Shown: positions 26,325 through 38,133, counted from the first letter of the stretch. The stretch is DNA of 64,000 nt from Ignelater luminosus (GCA_011009095.1 VTPC01090626.1:54340-118339); one strand, 5' to 3'. Numbers and translations: made by a program. The notes: generated from the sequence alone by a model not told the origin.

Positions 26325-27635
26325 ATAAAGGGTTTTCCAATAAGAGGTGTTATTTTGAATAGCCCGCTATTTCGGTAGATGTCACTTTTGAAGCTATCAT
26401 TTTTTGACATTTGACAAGTAGAAACTACGCCATTAATAAATATGGAACGATACACGCTTCAACAACGCATTGAAATTATTAAAATTCACTATAAAAATGG
26501 TGAAAATTTGGCAGAGACGGTTCGTAAAACTCGAACATTTTTGGGTCACCGTGAAGCACCTTGTCGGACCGCAATACAGAAATTGGTGAAAAAATTCGAG
26601 CTCTTGGGACAAGTTAGTGATGTGAAGAATAAAACCCGTGCACGTCGCTCAAGAACAGCCGAGAATATTGCTGTTGTAGCCGAAAGTGTTAAAGAAAACC
26701 CAGGTTTGTCCATTCCTCGTCGTTCTTTGGAATTAGCCATTCCACAAACGTCATTACACCGTATTTTGCATAAATATTTGGGTCTTAAGGCTTATAAAGT
26801 CCAGTTAACACAAGAACTCAAGCCGGTCGATCATCAACAACGTCGTGTCTTTGCTGATTGGGTCGTTGAAATGCATGAAAATGATCCAGAATTCCATCGA
26901 AAAATCATCTTGAGTGATGAGGCCCATTTCCACCTCGGTGGCTTCGTCAACAAGCAAAATTGTCGGATCTGGGGCTCAGAAAATCCAAGAGTTATTGTTG
27001 AAAAGTCTCTCTATCCTCAACGTGTGACTGTTTGGTGCGGTTTATGGTCCGGCGGAGTCATTGGACCTTACTTTTTCGAAAATGAGGCTGGAGCAACAGT
27101 TACGGTGACTGGATTGCGCTATCGAGAGATGATTAACGATTTTTTATGGCCGGAATTGGATGGTATTGATCTGGACAACGTTTACTTTCAACAAGACGGC
27201 GCTACGTGCCACACAAGCAACGAAACCATTGATCTTTTACGGAAAAAGATTCCGGACCGTGTTATCTCTCGAAGAGGTGATCACAATTGGCCACCGAGAT
27301 CTTGTGATTTAATACCTTGCAACTTCTATCTTTGGGGCCACGTGAAAGAGAAGGTCTACGCCAACAGCCCAGCGTCGATTCAAGACCTCAAAGATGGAAT
27401 TCGTGAGGCTATCGAGGACATAGGGCAGCCACTTTGCGATTTGGTTATGGAAAATTTCATGAAAAGGATATTGTCCTGTAAGCGTGGTCGTGGTGGTCAT
27501 TTGCCTGATGTTATTTTCCACTATTAACGGCATACCTTCCTCTTTATAATGAAATAAACATCCGATCATTTATATTAAAAAATGGCACTTTTCTTTGAAT
27601 ATCAAAATAACACCTCTTATTGGAAAACCCTTTAT
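26325..27635 (+). mobile_element. Intact Tc1/mariner-superfamily transposon (1311 bp)
   Basis: Perfect 34-bp terminal inverted repeats (26325-26358 and 27602-27635, starting ATAAAGGGTTTTCC) are bordered by TA target duplications at 26323-26324 and 27636-27637. The only gene is the 361-codon transposase at 26442-27527. Identical termini and an unbroken frame indicate recent insertion and possible activity. Confidence 0.93.
26442..27527 (+). CDS. Tc1/mariner-type transposase, 361 aa, apparently intact
   Basis: This encodes a cut-and-paste transposase that binds the element's inverted repeats and integrates at TA. Residues 1-60 and about 75-125 form paired helix-turn-helix DNA-binding domains, separated by a basic KNKTRARRSR linker (62-71) that may serve nuclear import. 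The RNase H-fold catalytic part has Asp159 (ILSDEAHFHLGG), Asp252 (FQQDGATCHTS) and Asp289 (PRSCDLIPCNFYLWG). That leaves 36 residues between the second and third acid, so it is neither a DD34D mariner nor a DD34E Tc1 but one of the DDxD offshoots common in insect genomes. The C-terminus GRGGHLPDVIFHY is complete. Length is full for the family and no stop or frameshift interrupts it. The start ATG is the first in the element's frame. Confidence 0.93.
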   Translation: MERYTLQQRIEIIKIHYKNGENLAETVRKTRTFLGHREAPCRTAIQKLVKKFELLGQVSDVKNKTRARRSRTAENIAVVAESVKENPGLSIPRRSLELAIPQTSLHRILHKYLGLKAYKVQLTQELKPVDHQQRRVFADWVVEMHENDPEFHRKIILSDEAHFHLGGFVNKQNCRIWGSENPRVIVEKSLYPQRVTVWCGLWSGGVIGPYFFENEAGATVTVTGLRYREMINDFLWPELDGIDLDNVYFQQDGATCHTSNETIDLLRKKIPDRVISRRGDHNWPPRSCDLIPCNFYLWGHVKEKVYANSPASIQDLKDGIREAIEDIGQPLCDLVMENFMKRILSCKRGRGGHLPDVIFHY

Positions 27636-27637
27636 TA

Positions 27638-28734
27638 GAATGTCAAAACATCAAAGCATGTCCGTTCCTTTTTATATTGTAGGAACCTTAAATTTTAAAC
27701 TTGAAAAGAGAAAAGATAGTTGAGTTGATAAATTGATTTATTTTATTTAATTTACTCTAACCTAATCTAATTCAGAAAACTTAACAGTATGCAACGCAAT
27801 TCACAGGCTCGTAACTACCAATGTTCCGTGGATTTTAGGAACCCGTAAACTGAAGATCTTTATAAATGACCTAAAATAATTGAAATTATTGCATTTTAAA
27901 CTCATAATACATCCGACTATGAAGATGGTTCTCCCAAGTCAAGTTTCTTTGTTTTGCTATACCTGAATATTCGGTAACGACATAATAATTCACTTAAATC
28001 CCTTAAGAGCTCTGTCAATTAGACTTACGAGTTTTAGAAATTACTTAATTTGAAAGTTGTTGTCCAAGTACATTTAGCAAATAATAGAATAGGCCCATAT
28101 CACGTGCAGCCAGCGTCCAAAGTATGCAGAGAGCTGTTCGCATCATAGTAAGTTGGGCGGGATGGATAGTTCAGGCTCATGCAAAGCTAATCTTGAAAGA
28201 TTGTACAACATGCTCTACCATGTGTACTCGTACATATGAAGCTGTGGAGCGATTACAGATTTACCAGGAGTGTAACGGTCATGGACAATGCATTCCGAGA
28301 TGTATTAAAATACATGGTATATAGATTTATAAAGTAGATTTCATCTCTCGTGGCTTTGATTGCGTGTGGCATGGGCCTAAATGTGCGGTGAACCTAAACA
28401 CGTCATTCATCCACCACTCCGCAAAGAAGTAAAATTGTAGATACGAAGATTAGTAAATCTCAAGCAAAGGTTGTGCTTATTTAGTTACAGGATTGAGAAC
28501 TCGAGTTCCACTACTAAAAGGGCCTGGGAAAAATTTTGCACACAGGCCCGCTGCTGCATCAGTACGGCCCTAGCAATCCATGCGTCGTGATAATGACAGT
28601 TCTCATATTAATGTGTTGAAGTTTTTTGTTTTAATTCAAGATTTCATCATTTCTTTTCCTAATTGTTACAAATAAATGAATGTTACTTTTATTGATACAT
28701 CCAGGAGCAGTACTTTGAATAATGGTTTTATAAA
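27638..28734. other. Spacer with a Cys-rich small ORF
   Basis: A 66-codon frame at 28124-28324 (plus) has eight cysteines, seven of them in the C-terminal half, including CNGHGQC. There is no signal peptide, splice context or recognisable family. Nothing else is seen here. Confidence 0.25.
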
Positions 28735-29058
28735 TAGGTTAACACTAGTAAACGAGCTGTCACAACTGTCGAGAAATCGTAAAGAAACTGAACTGACTGA
28801 TGTCTTGTAAAAGAATGACAAGCTGTTTATATTACTAATGCATACAAAGAGCGGGGTTCTGTAGGTTTTCATAGAAACAGATAATAATGATGTCCTACGA
28901 AATTCTGCGGTAGGTCCTTTAAGAGGAATTAAACAAAAACAAATTTCTTTACCTTTACAATAAATGTTCAAAGAAATATTGCAGGTAGTTTTAAAAAAAT
29001 TACTTAATTAACAAAAGCGATATTCTTTTTTCTACGAAAATTTATAATGTGCAAACGT
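28735..29058 (-). repeat. LTR-like direct repeat, 3' copy
   Basis: This stretch repeats in the same orientation at 30205-30485, sharing for example GACAAGCTGTTT and GCGGGGTTCTGTAGGTTTTC with scattered changes. It lies directly beyond the end of the minus-strand integrase frame, where a 3' LTR should be. Boundaries are approximate. Confidence 0.6.
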
Positions 29059-30120
29059 TTAAAATATTTTCAAAGAAATATCACGACGGTTTAAGAAGGT
29101 TTGGGGCACTTTTCGTCCATATCGAGTTACACGCTCTGATGAAGGGTTGCGATCGCTGGATGACGGTTGTTGTATTCCTAATGGTGACGGGGAAAGGTGT
29201 GATAACACGTATGCGGGTTTAAGTCGATCGGGTGATATGGTGCATTCTTTACCATTAATTCGAACTACGAGAATTTGTCCTGACATTGGAGAACTTTATA
29301 GGGACCATTGTAGGTCGATTGTAAAAGTCTTCGCGTAGCATCGTGCCAGATGAATACATGAGACGTTGTTCGTAGGTCTTTCAAAATGAAAGTAAATTTG
29401 TGTCCACGTGTTATCGTGAGCATTGATTTAACGCTTTTGAAGTGTTTTTAAGTTGAATCACGAAATCCGAGATGGGAGTATCCTTAGTTGGCGTTAGCAA
29501 TCCTCTTGGTAATAGAAGGTTTCCTCCGTAGTCAAGTTCTGCTGCTGTTACCTGAATGTCCTCCTTAAAGGTAGTGCGAGTTCTTAGTAAGATTAGCGGT
29601 AGGATGTCACTCCAACTATCGTGTTGGTGTCACGTGATAACTGCTTTTAATTGACGGTGTAATCTTTCGACTAATCCATCAGCAGATGGATTATATGCTG
29701 TGGTTTAGAGATGCCATAAACCAAGTAAATGATTTAATTCCTTGAATAATACAGATTCGAACTGTCGACCTTGGTCGGTTGTTATGCGCACGGGAATGCC
29801 AAATCGTGCAATCCATTCTGTAAGAAGTGTTCTGGCTATCGCTTCATCCGTGATATCTTTTAGCGGATACGCTAAAATCGATTATGTTGTTGTTGGCAAT
29901 CGATTTAACCATAACGATTTGATTAGATTGTCCGATACTGTGCGGTCGCCAAGACTTCTTAAACGTCTACGTTGTACCACGTATTTTGTAGTATCTTGCG
30001 TAATCTTGTGTGTTGCAAATTGCGCGAATTATGCTAACCACAAACATGGTTTCTTTTACAGAATGGCGGTACAATCTACAGCGTTTCTGTGTGTTCGTTG
30101 TGACTTTGTGGTATGTTATT
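29059..30120 (-). pseudogene. Ty3/Gypsy retrotransposon remnant: gag joined to integrase
   Basis: Read on the minus strand, 30115-29870 gives broken gag-like sequence (FAQFATHKITQDTTKY, then SDNLIKSLWLNRLPTTT). Near 29868 it passes straight into integrase core sequence (PLKDITDEAIA, ITTDQGRQFES, NPSADGLVERLHRQLKA), followed by the integrase C-terminal region to 29059 (TISPDRLKPAY). The remaining gag zinc knuckle, protease, reverse transcriptase, RNase H and integrase N-terminus are missing. Several in-frame stops remain, for example in the gag part and after the integrase core. It is a nonfunctional internal-deletion derivative flanked by LTR-like repeats. Confidence 0.75.
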
Positions 30121-30204
30121 AGCGGCACTAGAAAACGTGTTATAATAATAATAATAATAAAAACTAATCACGGGATAAAATAATTAATGCTATATATTAG
30201 CGCT

Positions 30205-30485
30205 TTGTAAATAGGTTAATGCTGTAAAACAATGACAAGCTGTTTGTATTAGTAGTGCATACAAACAGCGGGGTTCTGTAGGTTTTCATAGAAACAGGCA
30301 ATAATTATGTTCTAAAGATTGCCAGCAGAGATTTTATGGTAGATCTTTTAAGAGAACTTAGAGAAAATCAAAATTCTTTACCTTTACAATATTATGTTCA
30401 AAGAAGTATTGCGGTAGATTAAAAGGAGTTAATTGACAAAAGACAAGACTTTTTTTCCGTAAAGCTTTAGGGCGCAACGTCATAT
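30205..30485 (-). repeat. LTR-like direct repeat, 5' copy
   Basis: Partner of the repeat at 28735-29058, in the same orientation, upstream of the gag remnant as a 5' LTR should be. It carries a deletion of about 45 bases relative to the other copy near its low-coordinate end. The divergence between copies shows an old insertion. Confidence 0.55.
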
Positions 30486-32320
30486 TCGTAAAATTCTGAC
30501 TTTCAAGAAAAATCGTGGGACACTAAAACCATACCAAAAGTAATTTTTTATCATTTTTACGGTTTCATTAGATTTCCCAAATAAACTTCTTCCTGTCAAA
30601 AGCTTGTACCTTTGTTTGTAATTCAAAATCACCTTCACGTCTTTAAAGTATAAAACGTTATCTCCTATTCTAAATTTATCTTTAATAAGAGGAAAAAGGA
30701 AATTTTACATAATAATTACTGCATTGCATCGTATCCAGACCGGTCCCTTAAAACAAATAGAAAATGTAGGTAACGAGTTGTAATTTCCTGTAGACTAAGG
30801 TTTCAGAAACAAAACAATATCATGCAGCATAAATAATAATCTAATCTAAATCACATTGCATTGAAAATATGAAAAGATATAGAAGGTATTAGACATAAGT
30901 TCATAAAATTTTCTACTTACAATTAATCTAGTTATTCTCAACTCTCGAGGCATCTTGCTTGGTATGTCTTAAGTGCAAAATTACAATTTCGCATACATCC
31001 GTTACGACAAAACCGATAAAGTAAATAAAGTTGATAAGTGGGCGGTTTTTGTATAGTGACGCCTGCATCATTATTATTATGTATGCACGCCCTTCCGTCA
31101 CATATAGATAACTCTTAATTCTATTTGATTATCTTTTCAATAGGTTATGGTTATGCGGTTTTGTTTAACATTAATTAAAAATGTAAAAATAAGATTTTCA
31201 GAACTTCCCAATATAATGGAAATTGTGAATGGGAAGCACAATTTCCGTTTCTAAACGATAACTAAATATACGTGTAGACTCATTTTCTTCCCAAATACTG
31301 TAACGACAATGTGAAAGCTGCAATAGCAGAATATCGTCAGTAGAACTCTTAACTTTCTTCAACTCAGTACATAAGTAGGAACAACATGTAAAGTTCCAAA
31401 AGAAGATCGAGGTGAAATCCTGCAAACAGGAAATACTCGAATAACTTGAGCTGCTTTGTCTTTAAGTGTAAATGTAAATAATTTAGCTTTTGTGTATTTT
31501 TATCGTTTCCGTCCGAATGTAAAGCAGGATTAAAAGCAACAATTACCTGTGCAACCACTGACTACAAAAACGAAAATTATTAAATTTGAGTAGATTCATG
31601 GTCGGTATCTTTTTGTACTACGTACAGTCCTTATTTTCAAATCAACATAAAAATTAGAACTCTTTTCATTCCGAATTGTGCACTTTAGAATAGCTTGCCC
31701 TTGTACCCTTTAGATTCATGCTAACTAAAGTCGCATTTACTGGTCTGAAAGTAAACAAATTTCCAAGCTGCTGTAAACTTTTACACCTAATAAGTCTTGT
31801 AAGAATTTTTAAATCAAGTAACATTGTGTCATTTGTTTAAATATCGTTAACACCGAGAAACATGAGAATCTTCGAGGCATAATTGTTACCGAATTAAGAA
31901 ACAAAAACATTTTTTCTAATATGTTTTTTTGAAAATGTTTTACTGTTAATAATAAAAAAGTTCATTTCTCCGGTTTCACTTTTCTACTTTGAAACCATCT
32001 TTACCATCTCCCAATCACAATCACTATTTCGGTTTCCAAACTGGTCGATCGACGTCCGAATTGATCGTTTACTTGCATGCAAGCGCACTTTCCTCTGTAT
32101 GAAACGTGACTTTGCCAAGAAGCACATCTCTGAAAGTATCTAATCACAAACGGCTCTTCCCGTTTCGCCAAAAGAAACAAAAGCTTCTTGCTTATTAAAT
32201 AAAAAGTACTTCAACTCGTGAAGTGGGATACCATCTTCGTACTCTGCTTCATACATACAAAACCTTAGTTGACTTCATCTTCAATTAAAGGTCCTCATCA
32301 CCACAGGGAAAAAACGCTAT
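30486..32320. other. AT-rich DNA, nothing recognised
   Basis: Only chance ORFs on either strand. Confidence 0.4.
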
Positions 32321-32570
32321 CTGTACACGCAAAAAAATATTTTGTTGGTGCAACAAGAAATTTAGTGGAATCTTGGACAGCAAATATTTTTTTGCTGTAG
32401 CAACAAATTAATCTGTTCCTAACACTAAAATAAATTATAAATTTGTTGTATCTACCAAAGTGCTGTTGTGGCAAGAGCAAAAAATTATACAGTGTGACAA
32501 AAATATTTGCTGTCCAAAATTCCACTAAAGTTTCTGTAGCCCCAACAAAACATTTTTTTCCGTGCAGGAT
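32321..32570. mobile_element. Palindromic MITE, about 250 bp
   Basis: The two halves are inverted copies: the left arm reads GCAAAAAAATATTTTGTTGG and onward, and the right arm, inverted, reads GGAAAAAAATGTTTTGTTGG. They share internal blocks such as TTTAGTGGAAT and GGACAGCAAATATTTTT. Open frames on both strands (32298-32588 minus, 32443-32697 plus) are by-products of the palindrome. The family is not assigned and target duplications are unclear. Confidence 0.65.
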
Positions 32571-32842
32571 ATCCGCAACGCCCAGCATGTTGCTGTTGCC
32601 ATGCAGAAAAGCTTCGCTTTTCTTCTTTTCTTTTTTGTCATGTAGTTTTGATAAGGATGATGAGCACCATCAGCCAGCACGGCTGCATAGAACCTGATGG
32701 ACTCGGTGTGATATGATTTTTGTACAAAAAGTGATTGTTCACTAAATTTCCAAGTTGAAGCGGAATATTTTCAATTCTTTGATGGTCCGCGTTATACGCC
32801 CTCTCCAGGGATTAGGAGGTTGTTAGTTACGCCAGTGCCTCT

Positions 32843-33460
32843 AGCCATCTTTTAAAGTACAGAAAAGCTGCACTTACCTTCAAAGACATATTACAATTAA
32901 CTCCATTTGCTTACTCTTAGTCTTCTACCGCTTCGTCTTTTTTCCATACTCCTACATTCAGTCACCATCCTTCCGTACACCTCACACCTACACGATTTCA
33001 CCATCACAATCACCAGTCATTACCTCCCGCTCCCTGAATGAGAAAAACCAAAACCCCGCCACACTACTGCAGCAGACTCTTTATCCTTCTTTTGCCCTGT
33101 TTTTTCTTCGTTACGCATAACATTACCGACAGTCGCCTTTAGCCATCTTTTGAAACACAAAAAGCTGACACACGCCTTTGAGGACATGTTGCAACTGACT
33201 TCTAGTTTCCTACCGCAACGATTTTCCACACCCCTAAGTTCAAACAGCAATCTGACAGCCACATGACTTTATTATAACCTTCCACCATCGAGATGTGAAA
33301 ACCAAATCCTCACAACACTACTCAGAGAACGCAGAGGTTCTGGCCCTAAAAATTTCATCTTGATTTTTCTCGAATTTTTTTCTTTGTTCAACATGAAGCA
33401 AGAAGTCGTTAACGTAATTCGGACCTTTACCGTGGCGTCCACCTCTTTCGTTCCTCGAGC
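32843..33460. repeat. Degenerate tandem duplication, unit about 250-300 bp
   Basis: The block starting TAGCCATCTTTTAAAGTAC (about 32841) recurs as TAGCCATCTTTTGAAACAC (about 33142). Downstream CCAAAACCCCGCCACACTAC (33050) recurs as CCAAATCCTCACAACACTAC (33302). Minus-strand frames in the two units end in similar peptides, which reflects the duplication. No protein family was recognised. Confidence 0.55.
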
Positions 33461-33479
33461 GTCCACTTACATTACCGCA

Positions 33480-35591
33480 TTACTTCCACTTGCACGAATA
33501 CGATGTTTGACACGTCTAAAATCCTTATTAAAAGTCTAATTTTATTACGGTTGGTATTTTTTTGGATTTCATTTGATATTATCCAGACCTAAAAGACGTT
33601 ATCCCAGTTTCATTTTGATCATAGGTAGCGAGAAACCCAGGAAAGATGAAGAAGGTGAAAATCGATACTGAACTTGAATTAGTCCTTTCGAGGCAGAAAC
33701 ATTTTGGAAAATACAAAACACCAAACTCTATCAAAAAGAAGGCTATTTGCTTCGAGTCGAAATCTGACACAGTGACAACACATTTAAGAATACCTACAAT
33801 TCTACGTCCATTGAACAATAGAATTCTAGAATTAAATCATACAAAGCTTAGGTAGTGATCCACTAAGAACTACAGCAAATTGAGCACCACTGCTGATATA
33901 AAACCAAAGGTGAAAAGATATCATGTTAAGCGATGAGAAGAAATGAAACTTGCATAATCGTGATAGCAACCGAAACTGAATGATCTTCATTATAAACTGA
34001 ATTTTTTATAAAATCGACAGTTTCGTTCTGACTTGAACGAGACTCACAAGATTGGGAATTACTTTTGGGCACAACTGAATGCATTTAGAAAAGAAATATA
34101 ACTCACGTCTTGGTAAGAGACTGGTTCAAGGGCAAAAACTTTCTACTGATTTATCAAGCTGCAGTAAGCTCTAAAAGTAAGTACTTGGATTTCATATGAA
34201 AATATCTATGTGGAGCATAGCCCAATACAGTCTCATTCATTTGAGATAAAGCCTTTCAAATATGAATAGAAAACAAATATAAAATCATCTAAACCGAAAA
34301 CAGGGTAATTTATCCGATCGTACATGATGTAAGTAGTAGGTATTTTAGAAGTAAACCTTCCCGTACTTCTTTCCGGCCTGTTTGGGCACTACTAAAGTAT
34401 ATAGTAAGCTAACTACAAGATCACTTTCAAAAATAGTATTACAGTTCTAATCTTTAATTCATTAATTTTAGATCAGAGTATTTCATGTGCTGGGGATGTA
34501 TAATTAAAACACCGCTACCAACACAAATTAACAACAATAATGCTTTTACGGCAATCTCCGGAAATTAAAACCATACCGCCCCGCCGTATCTTCTTGGGTG
34601 GTCTAACAACGATTTTATCTTTCATGAATATGCCCTGCTCTATTTATAATCTAATACGCCAAAAACATTTAAAAGATTACTAGGTTTAGTAAAAATTTTG
34701 AACTCAGGATTTAAATATTAAAAAGATCTTTATTTTTAGAAAATTCTAATAAAATAGATGCGTATGCATTTTGTATTGTATTTTATATTGGACTGTAGTT
34801 TACAGACTGAAGGTTCATCTTTTTCCATAAATAACCCTGTATAGTAACACTATGTACTTCCATATAAATTAACAATAACTCCATCATGTAAAACATATTC
34901 GAACACAATGTAAAGGATGTGGATTAATGTTCCTGTGGAATTCATAATGGTGTTTGTCCTTGTTTTACGTAAATAATTACTTATAAAAAAAAGATATATT
35001 ATTAGTTAAGACCGGTATTCTGGTATTTTGTTATTTTATATAATAATATTTTAATAGAATATTCTGCAAGGAAATGAACAATTTCACTTTTGCATACATT
35101 TTTAAGATAAGAACCCAGAATGTAAACCATATTTTGTTGATACTAACGATATTAATTTCCCTAAAACAGGAAAAAAATATTTACATACAAACAGGAAATT
35201 TAATTATCTCTAATTTCTTTTTTTTATTAAACTGTTTAAATTCCCAACGTTCCTTTTTAAAATTTTAAAATTCCATTTAGATTATTCCTTTTATGGTACT
35301 TTATATCAACATTTAATTCTTATTCAAAAATGCATACTTATATACTTGCTTTGATACTTTCATAGATTCCAATTATTTCAAAAATTGTCAACTTCCGCAA
35401 AATTTGTAGGCGAATATCCGCTTATTGTCTCCGGATATTTTGAATGCCACTCACAACTTAATGCATGAAATTAACTTCACAAAATTACAAATTTGACAGC
35501 GTGCATAATTAACTAAAGTCGACACGACCAAAGAACAATTCAACAATGTTCAGAAAAAGGAGTTTTAAAGAAACAAAAGGAAAACACTCAC
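33480..35591. other. AT-rich DNA, nothing recognised
   Basis: Complementary frames at 33579-33855 show no motif. If the first exon at 35.6-35.9 kb is right, this is CDI intron. Confidence 0.35.
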
Positions 35592-35880
35592 CCTAACTTT
35601 TGTTTAGTTTACAAACAAAACCACGTAGTATTGTTAATTATTATACTCAACGTTTGTTTATTTTAAAATGTTTTACGAAAACTTAATGTTAGTGAGTATA
35701 TAAATTGCGATTATGTTGAAATAGGTATAAATTACTACAAGAAGGGAACTAGTTTGTTAAATTAAAAATTCGCGATCACCGCCAACTACCGACGCGACGC
35801 AACTAAAGTATCGTCTAACAGCGTCTTGGCAGCCTCGCCCCGGTTTTTCTCAATCAGCGCCGTCCACCTTCCACGATGAT
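35592..35880 (-). promoter_or_regulatory. CpG-rich block with splice donor: candidate promoter and noncoding first exon of the minus-strand CDI gene
   Basis: Bases 35770-35880 are GC- and CpG-rich against an AT-rich background, as expected of a promoter or first exon. Read on the minus strand, the block runs about 250 bases without an obvious coding frame to a strong 5' splice site, GG|GTGAGT, at 35592/35591. The next good acceptor I assign on that strand is the one in front of the CDI coding exon at 15520, implying an intron of about 20 kb. The CpG enrichment and the donor are seen; linking them to the CDI gene is inference. It could equally be the promoter of an unrelated noncoding RNA. Confidence 0.35.
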
Positions 35881-36794
35881 TCATTCCTTCACATTCCTAT
35901 ACATACATACCAATTCAATGATGGCGAATTGAGAAAAAAGACATTCAAAATTAGTCACAACATTAGGAGGCCCAATTAGATATGAAGTTTTTATTATCCA
36001 GATTAAATTTTAGCATTTTCTGTTTTATTACTATCTACTATAACCTAAATAACTTAAAAAATAGCTTTATTTACCTTCCACGCGCACGATACATAAACAT
36101 TAATGATGCATAGTTTATTGAAGTTTTTAACTTGGGTTCTTGTGATAAAATAAATTTCTATCGATGTGCTTAGCAGGAAATAATAACACAGACAAGTATA
36201 AACAAGTTATTTCGACTCATCTACAACTGTTTTATAGCTATTTTTATCTAGAATGCAGTTTAACACGTTGATCATGAAGAAAGTAAGTTTTAAATTGCAT
36301 TTGCTTAGATATTCACGTTATTCAAAGCCTACTTTGTAAAGAAAAATTACCATGTAAAAACCAATAATTGAGTTAGTGCCTAGTAAGTTAGCAAATTAAA
36401 CACAAATTTAATTTCCAAATTTATTTTATTAAACGCAATTTCAAGCAGATTAAGATAACTGTTTGCAAATTTTGTAACTCGTGAAAATGTGTCGATTTAA
36501 TGAAAAAAAAAAAGAAAAGAAAACAGAAATTTGTTTGTAAAACTGGTGTGGAAAGCGTTACATTGCAGTATTCGCGACGATTTATGTCTCGGGTCTGCAA
36601 TCACACTTATACTGCAACAACCCTTTCCGCATAAATTTTACGCAATATTATTTCTACGACCGTGTATACATTACATCGAAAATAGAAGTATGCTGTGTTT
36701 CTTAGTAGTTTGTACTAACCATACTAACTAGTGCTGCAAAAGTATATTTTTCACATCTAGTTTAGTAACATAATGATCGATTTTTGATACTGTC
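35881..36794. other. Spacer upstream of the CpG-rich block
   Basis: AT-rich with no gene seen. It would be the proximal upstream region of the minus-strand promoter candidate. Confidence 0.3.
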
Positions 36795-36947
36795 GTAGAA
36801 AATAGTTATTTTTGTATTCAGTGTTTTTTGTACCGCATGAGAATGGCATTTTTTGCCGAGACCGTTAGATCGAGGCAAAAAAGTCATTCGAATGCGCCAA
36901 GAAATCACTGATTTCGCTCACGAAATACAAACAACGTTTTTTTCTAC
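36795..36947. mobile_element. Foldback (hairpin) element, about 150 bp
   Basis: The arms GTAGAAAATAGTTATTTTTG and, inverted, GTAGAAAAAAACGTTGTTTG are imperfect copies. The inner stems GCATTTTTTGCC and GGCAAAAAAG sit around a short centre at about 36862. No coding sequence. Small palindromic MITE of unknown family. Confidence 0.5.
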
Positions 36948-36967
36948 AACCTTCAAACATTATTATA

Positions 36968-37732
36968 CAGGGTATTCCCAGATCGACTTAAAATAGGTGT
37001 GACAGACAAAAAATTTTCGAGTTGGAATTTGAGCCTGAGGGGATCAGCCCTGTTTGATTAGAAACTAACTTGCGCCAAATTTTTATTTTTGAAAAACCAA
37101 GCAGGCTTTGGTAGGTATCAAAAACTTATTTTTGGTGTAGGTAAAGTACCTTTTCCCTGAGACATATCAAAATATTTTATAAGCAAAAGTTATTCAAAAT
37201 GCAAATTTATGCCCACATACCAAATTTGAGAACATTCGGCACAATTCAATTTTGCGAAACGGTGAATTTAAAAAAATACATTTTATTACTACTATTAATT
37301 ACAGATTACACGAAGGTTTACTGTATGTAACTACCACCGAATGTGAAATAATTAATAAAGCCAATCACGAATTTACAGTTCGTCTTGAAAAATGTGCTGA
37401 GTCTGGTGGCAGTTACATAGAGTAAACCTTCCTGAAATTTAAAAAAAAATCAAATTCTGCTGGTTGTTTTCAAACTTGGCATGCGGGCATAAATCTGGAT
37501 TCTGAACAATTTTTGCTTATAAAATTCTTCCATATATCTAACGAAAAAGGTACTTTGCCCACACCGAAAATAAGTTTTTGATGCCTATCAAAGCCTGCTC
37601 GATTTTCCAGAAATAAAAATATGGCGCAAGTTAGTTTCTAATCAAGCAAGGCTGATCCCCACAGACTCAAATCTCTACTAGAAAATCTTTTGTCTTTCAC
37701 AACTACTGTTAAGTCGATCTGGGGACACCCTG
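36968..37732. mobile_element. Long foldback MITE, 765 bp, TA target
   Basis: The ends CAGGGTATTCCCAGATCGAC and inverted CAGGGTGTCCCCAGATCGAC are flanked by TA (36966-36967, 37733-37734). Similarity between arms continues nearly to the centre, for example AAGGTTTACTGTATGTAACT on the left against AAGGTTTACTCTATGTAACT inverted from the right, so the element is almost wholly palindromic. No transposase. TA targets and CAGGGT termini suggest mobilisation by a Tc1/mariner-type enzyme. Confidence 0.8.
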
Positions 37733-38049
37733 TATATGATTTCTTGAAGCAAACTATACAAAACAAGTGTGCCATAAAAATTCAAAATAATATCTTCAAC
37801 AATAAACAGTTACCTAATGTGTCATTTTTGTTTTTTTTCGCCCATGTGCGTAAAACATTGTTTGGAAGTTTACAACTCGTTGTCAATGTCAAAAGTTGAC
37901 AATTATAAACATTTGCAATAAATTTGACGTATCGATGTTATAATTGCCGTATCGATGTTATAATGAATTCATTATTTAATCTACCGTTAATGATTTTTCT
38001 TTATTATTTTCTTTGAAATACGGCCGTACAAAAAATATTGTATATAACT

Positions 38050-38133
38050 CGAGTGTAAAGTGTCTTTTTTGAACGCTGTCGCTCGTACCATAAACTTCCT
38101 ACTCGTTCAAAAATACTTCACTTTACACTCTTG
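38050..38133. mobile_element. Small foldback, about 85 bp
   Basis: The left arm GAGTGTAAAGTGTCTTTTTT and the inverted right arm GAGTGTAAAGTGAAGTATTT are separated by about 25 bases. It directly abuts the next MITE. Confidence 0.45.

Noticed and set aside
27309-27569. Minus-strand ORF overlapping the transposase
   Set aside because: Antisense shadow of the intact transposase.
29742-30122. 126-codon plus-strand ORF
   Set aside because: Antisense of the gag/integrase remnant, which is the recognisable strand.
30139-30162. (ATA)n run as a possible CRISPR-like or functional repeat
   Set aside because: A simple microsatellite of the kind common in this AT-rich DNA.
32298-32697. ORFs on both strands of similar sequence
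   Set aside because: Created by the palindromic MITE; no domain.
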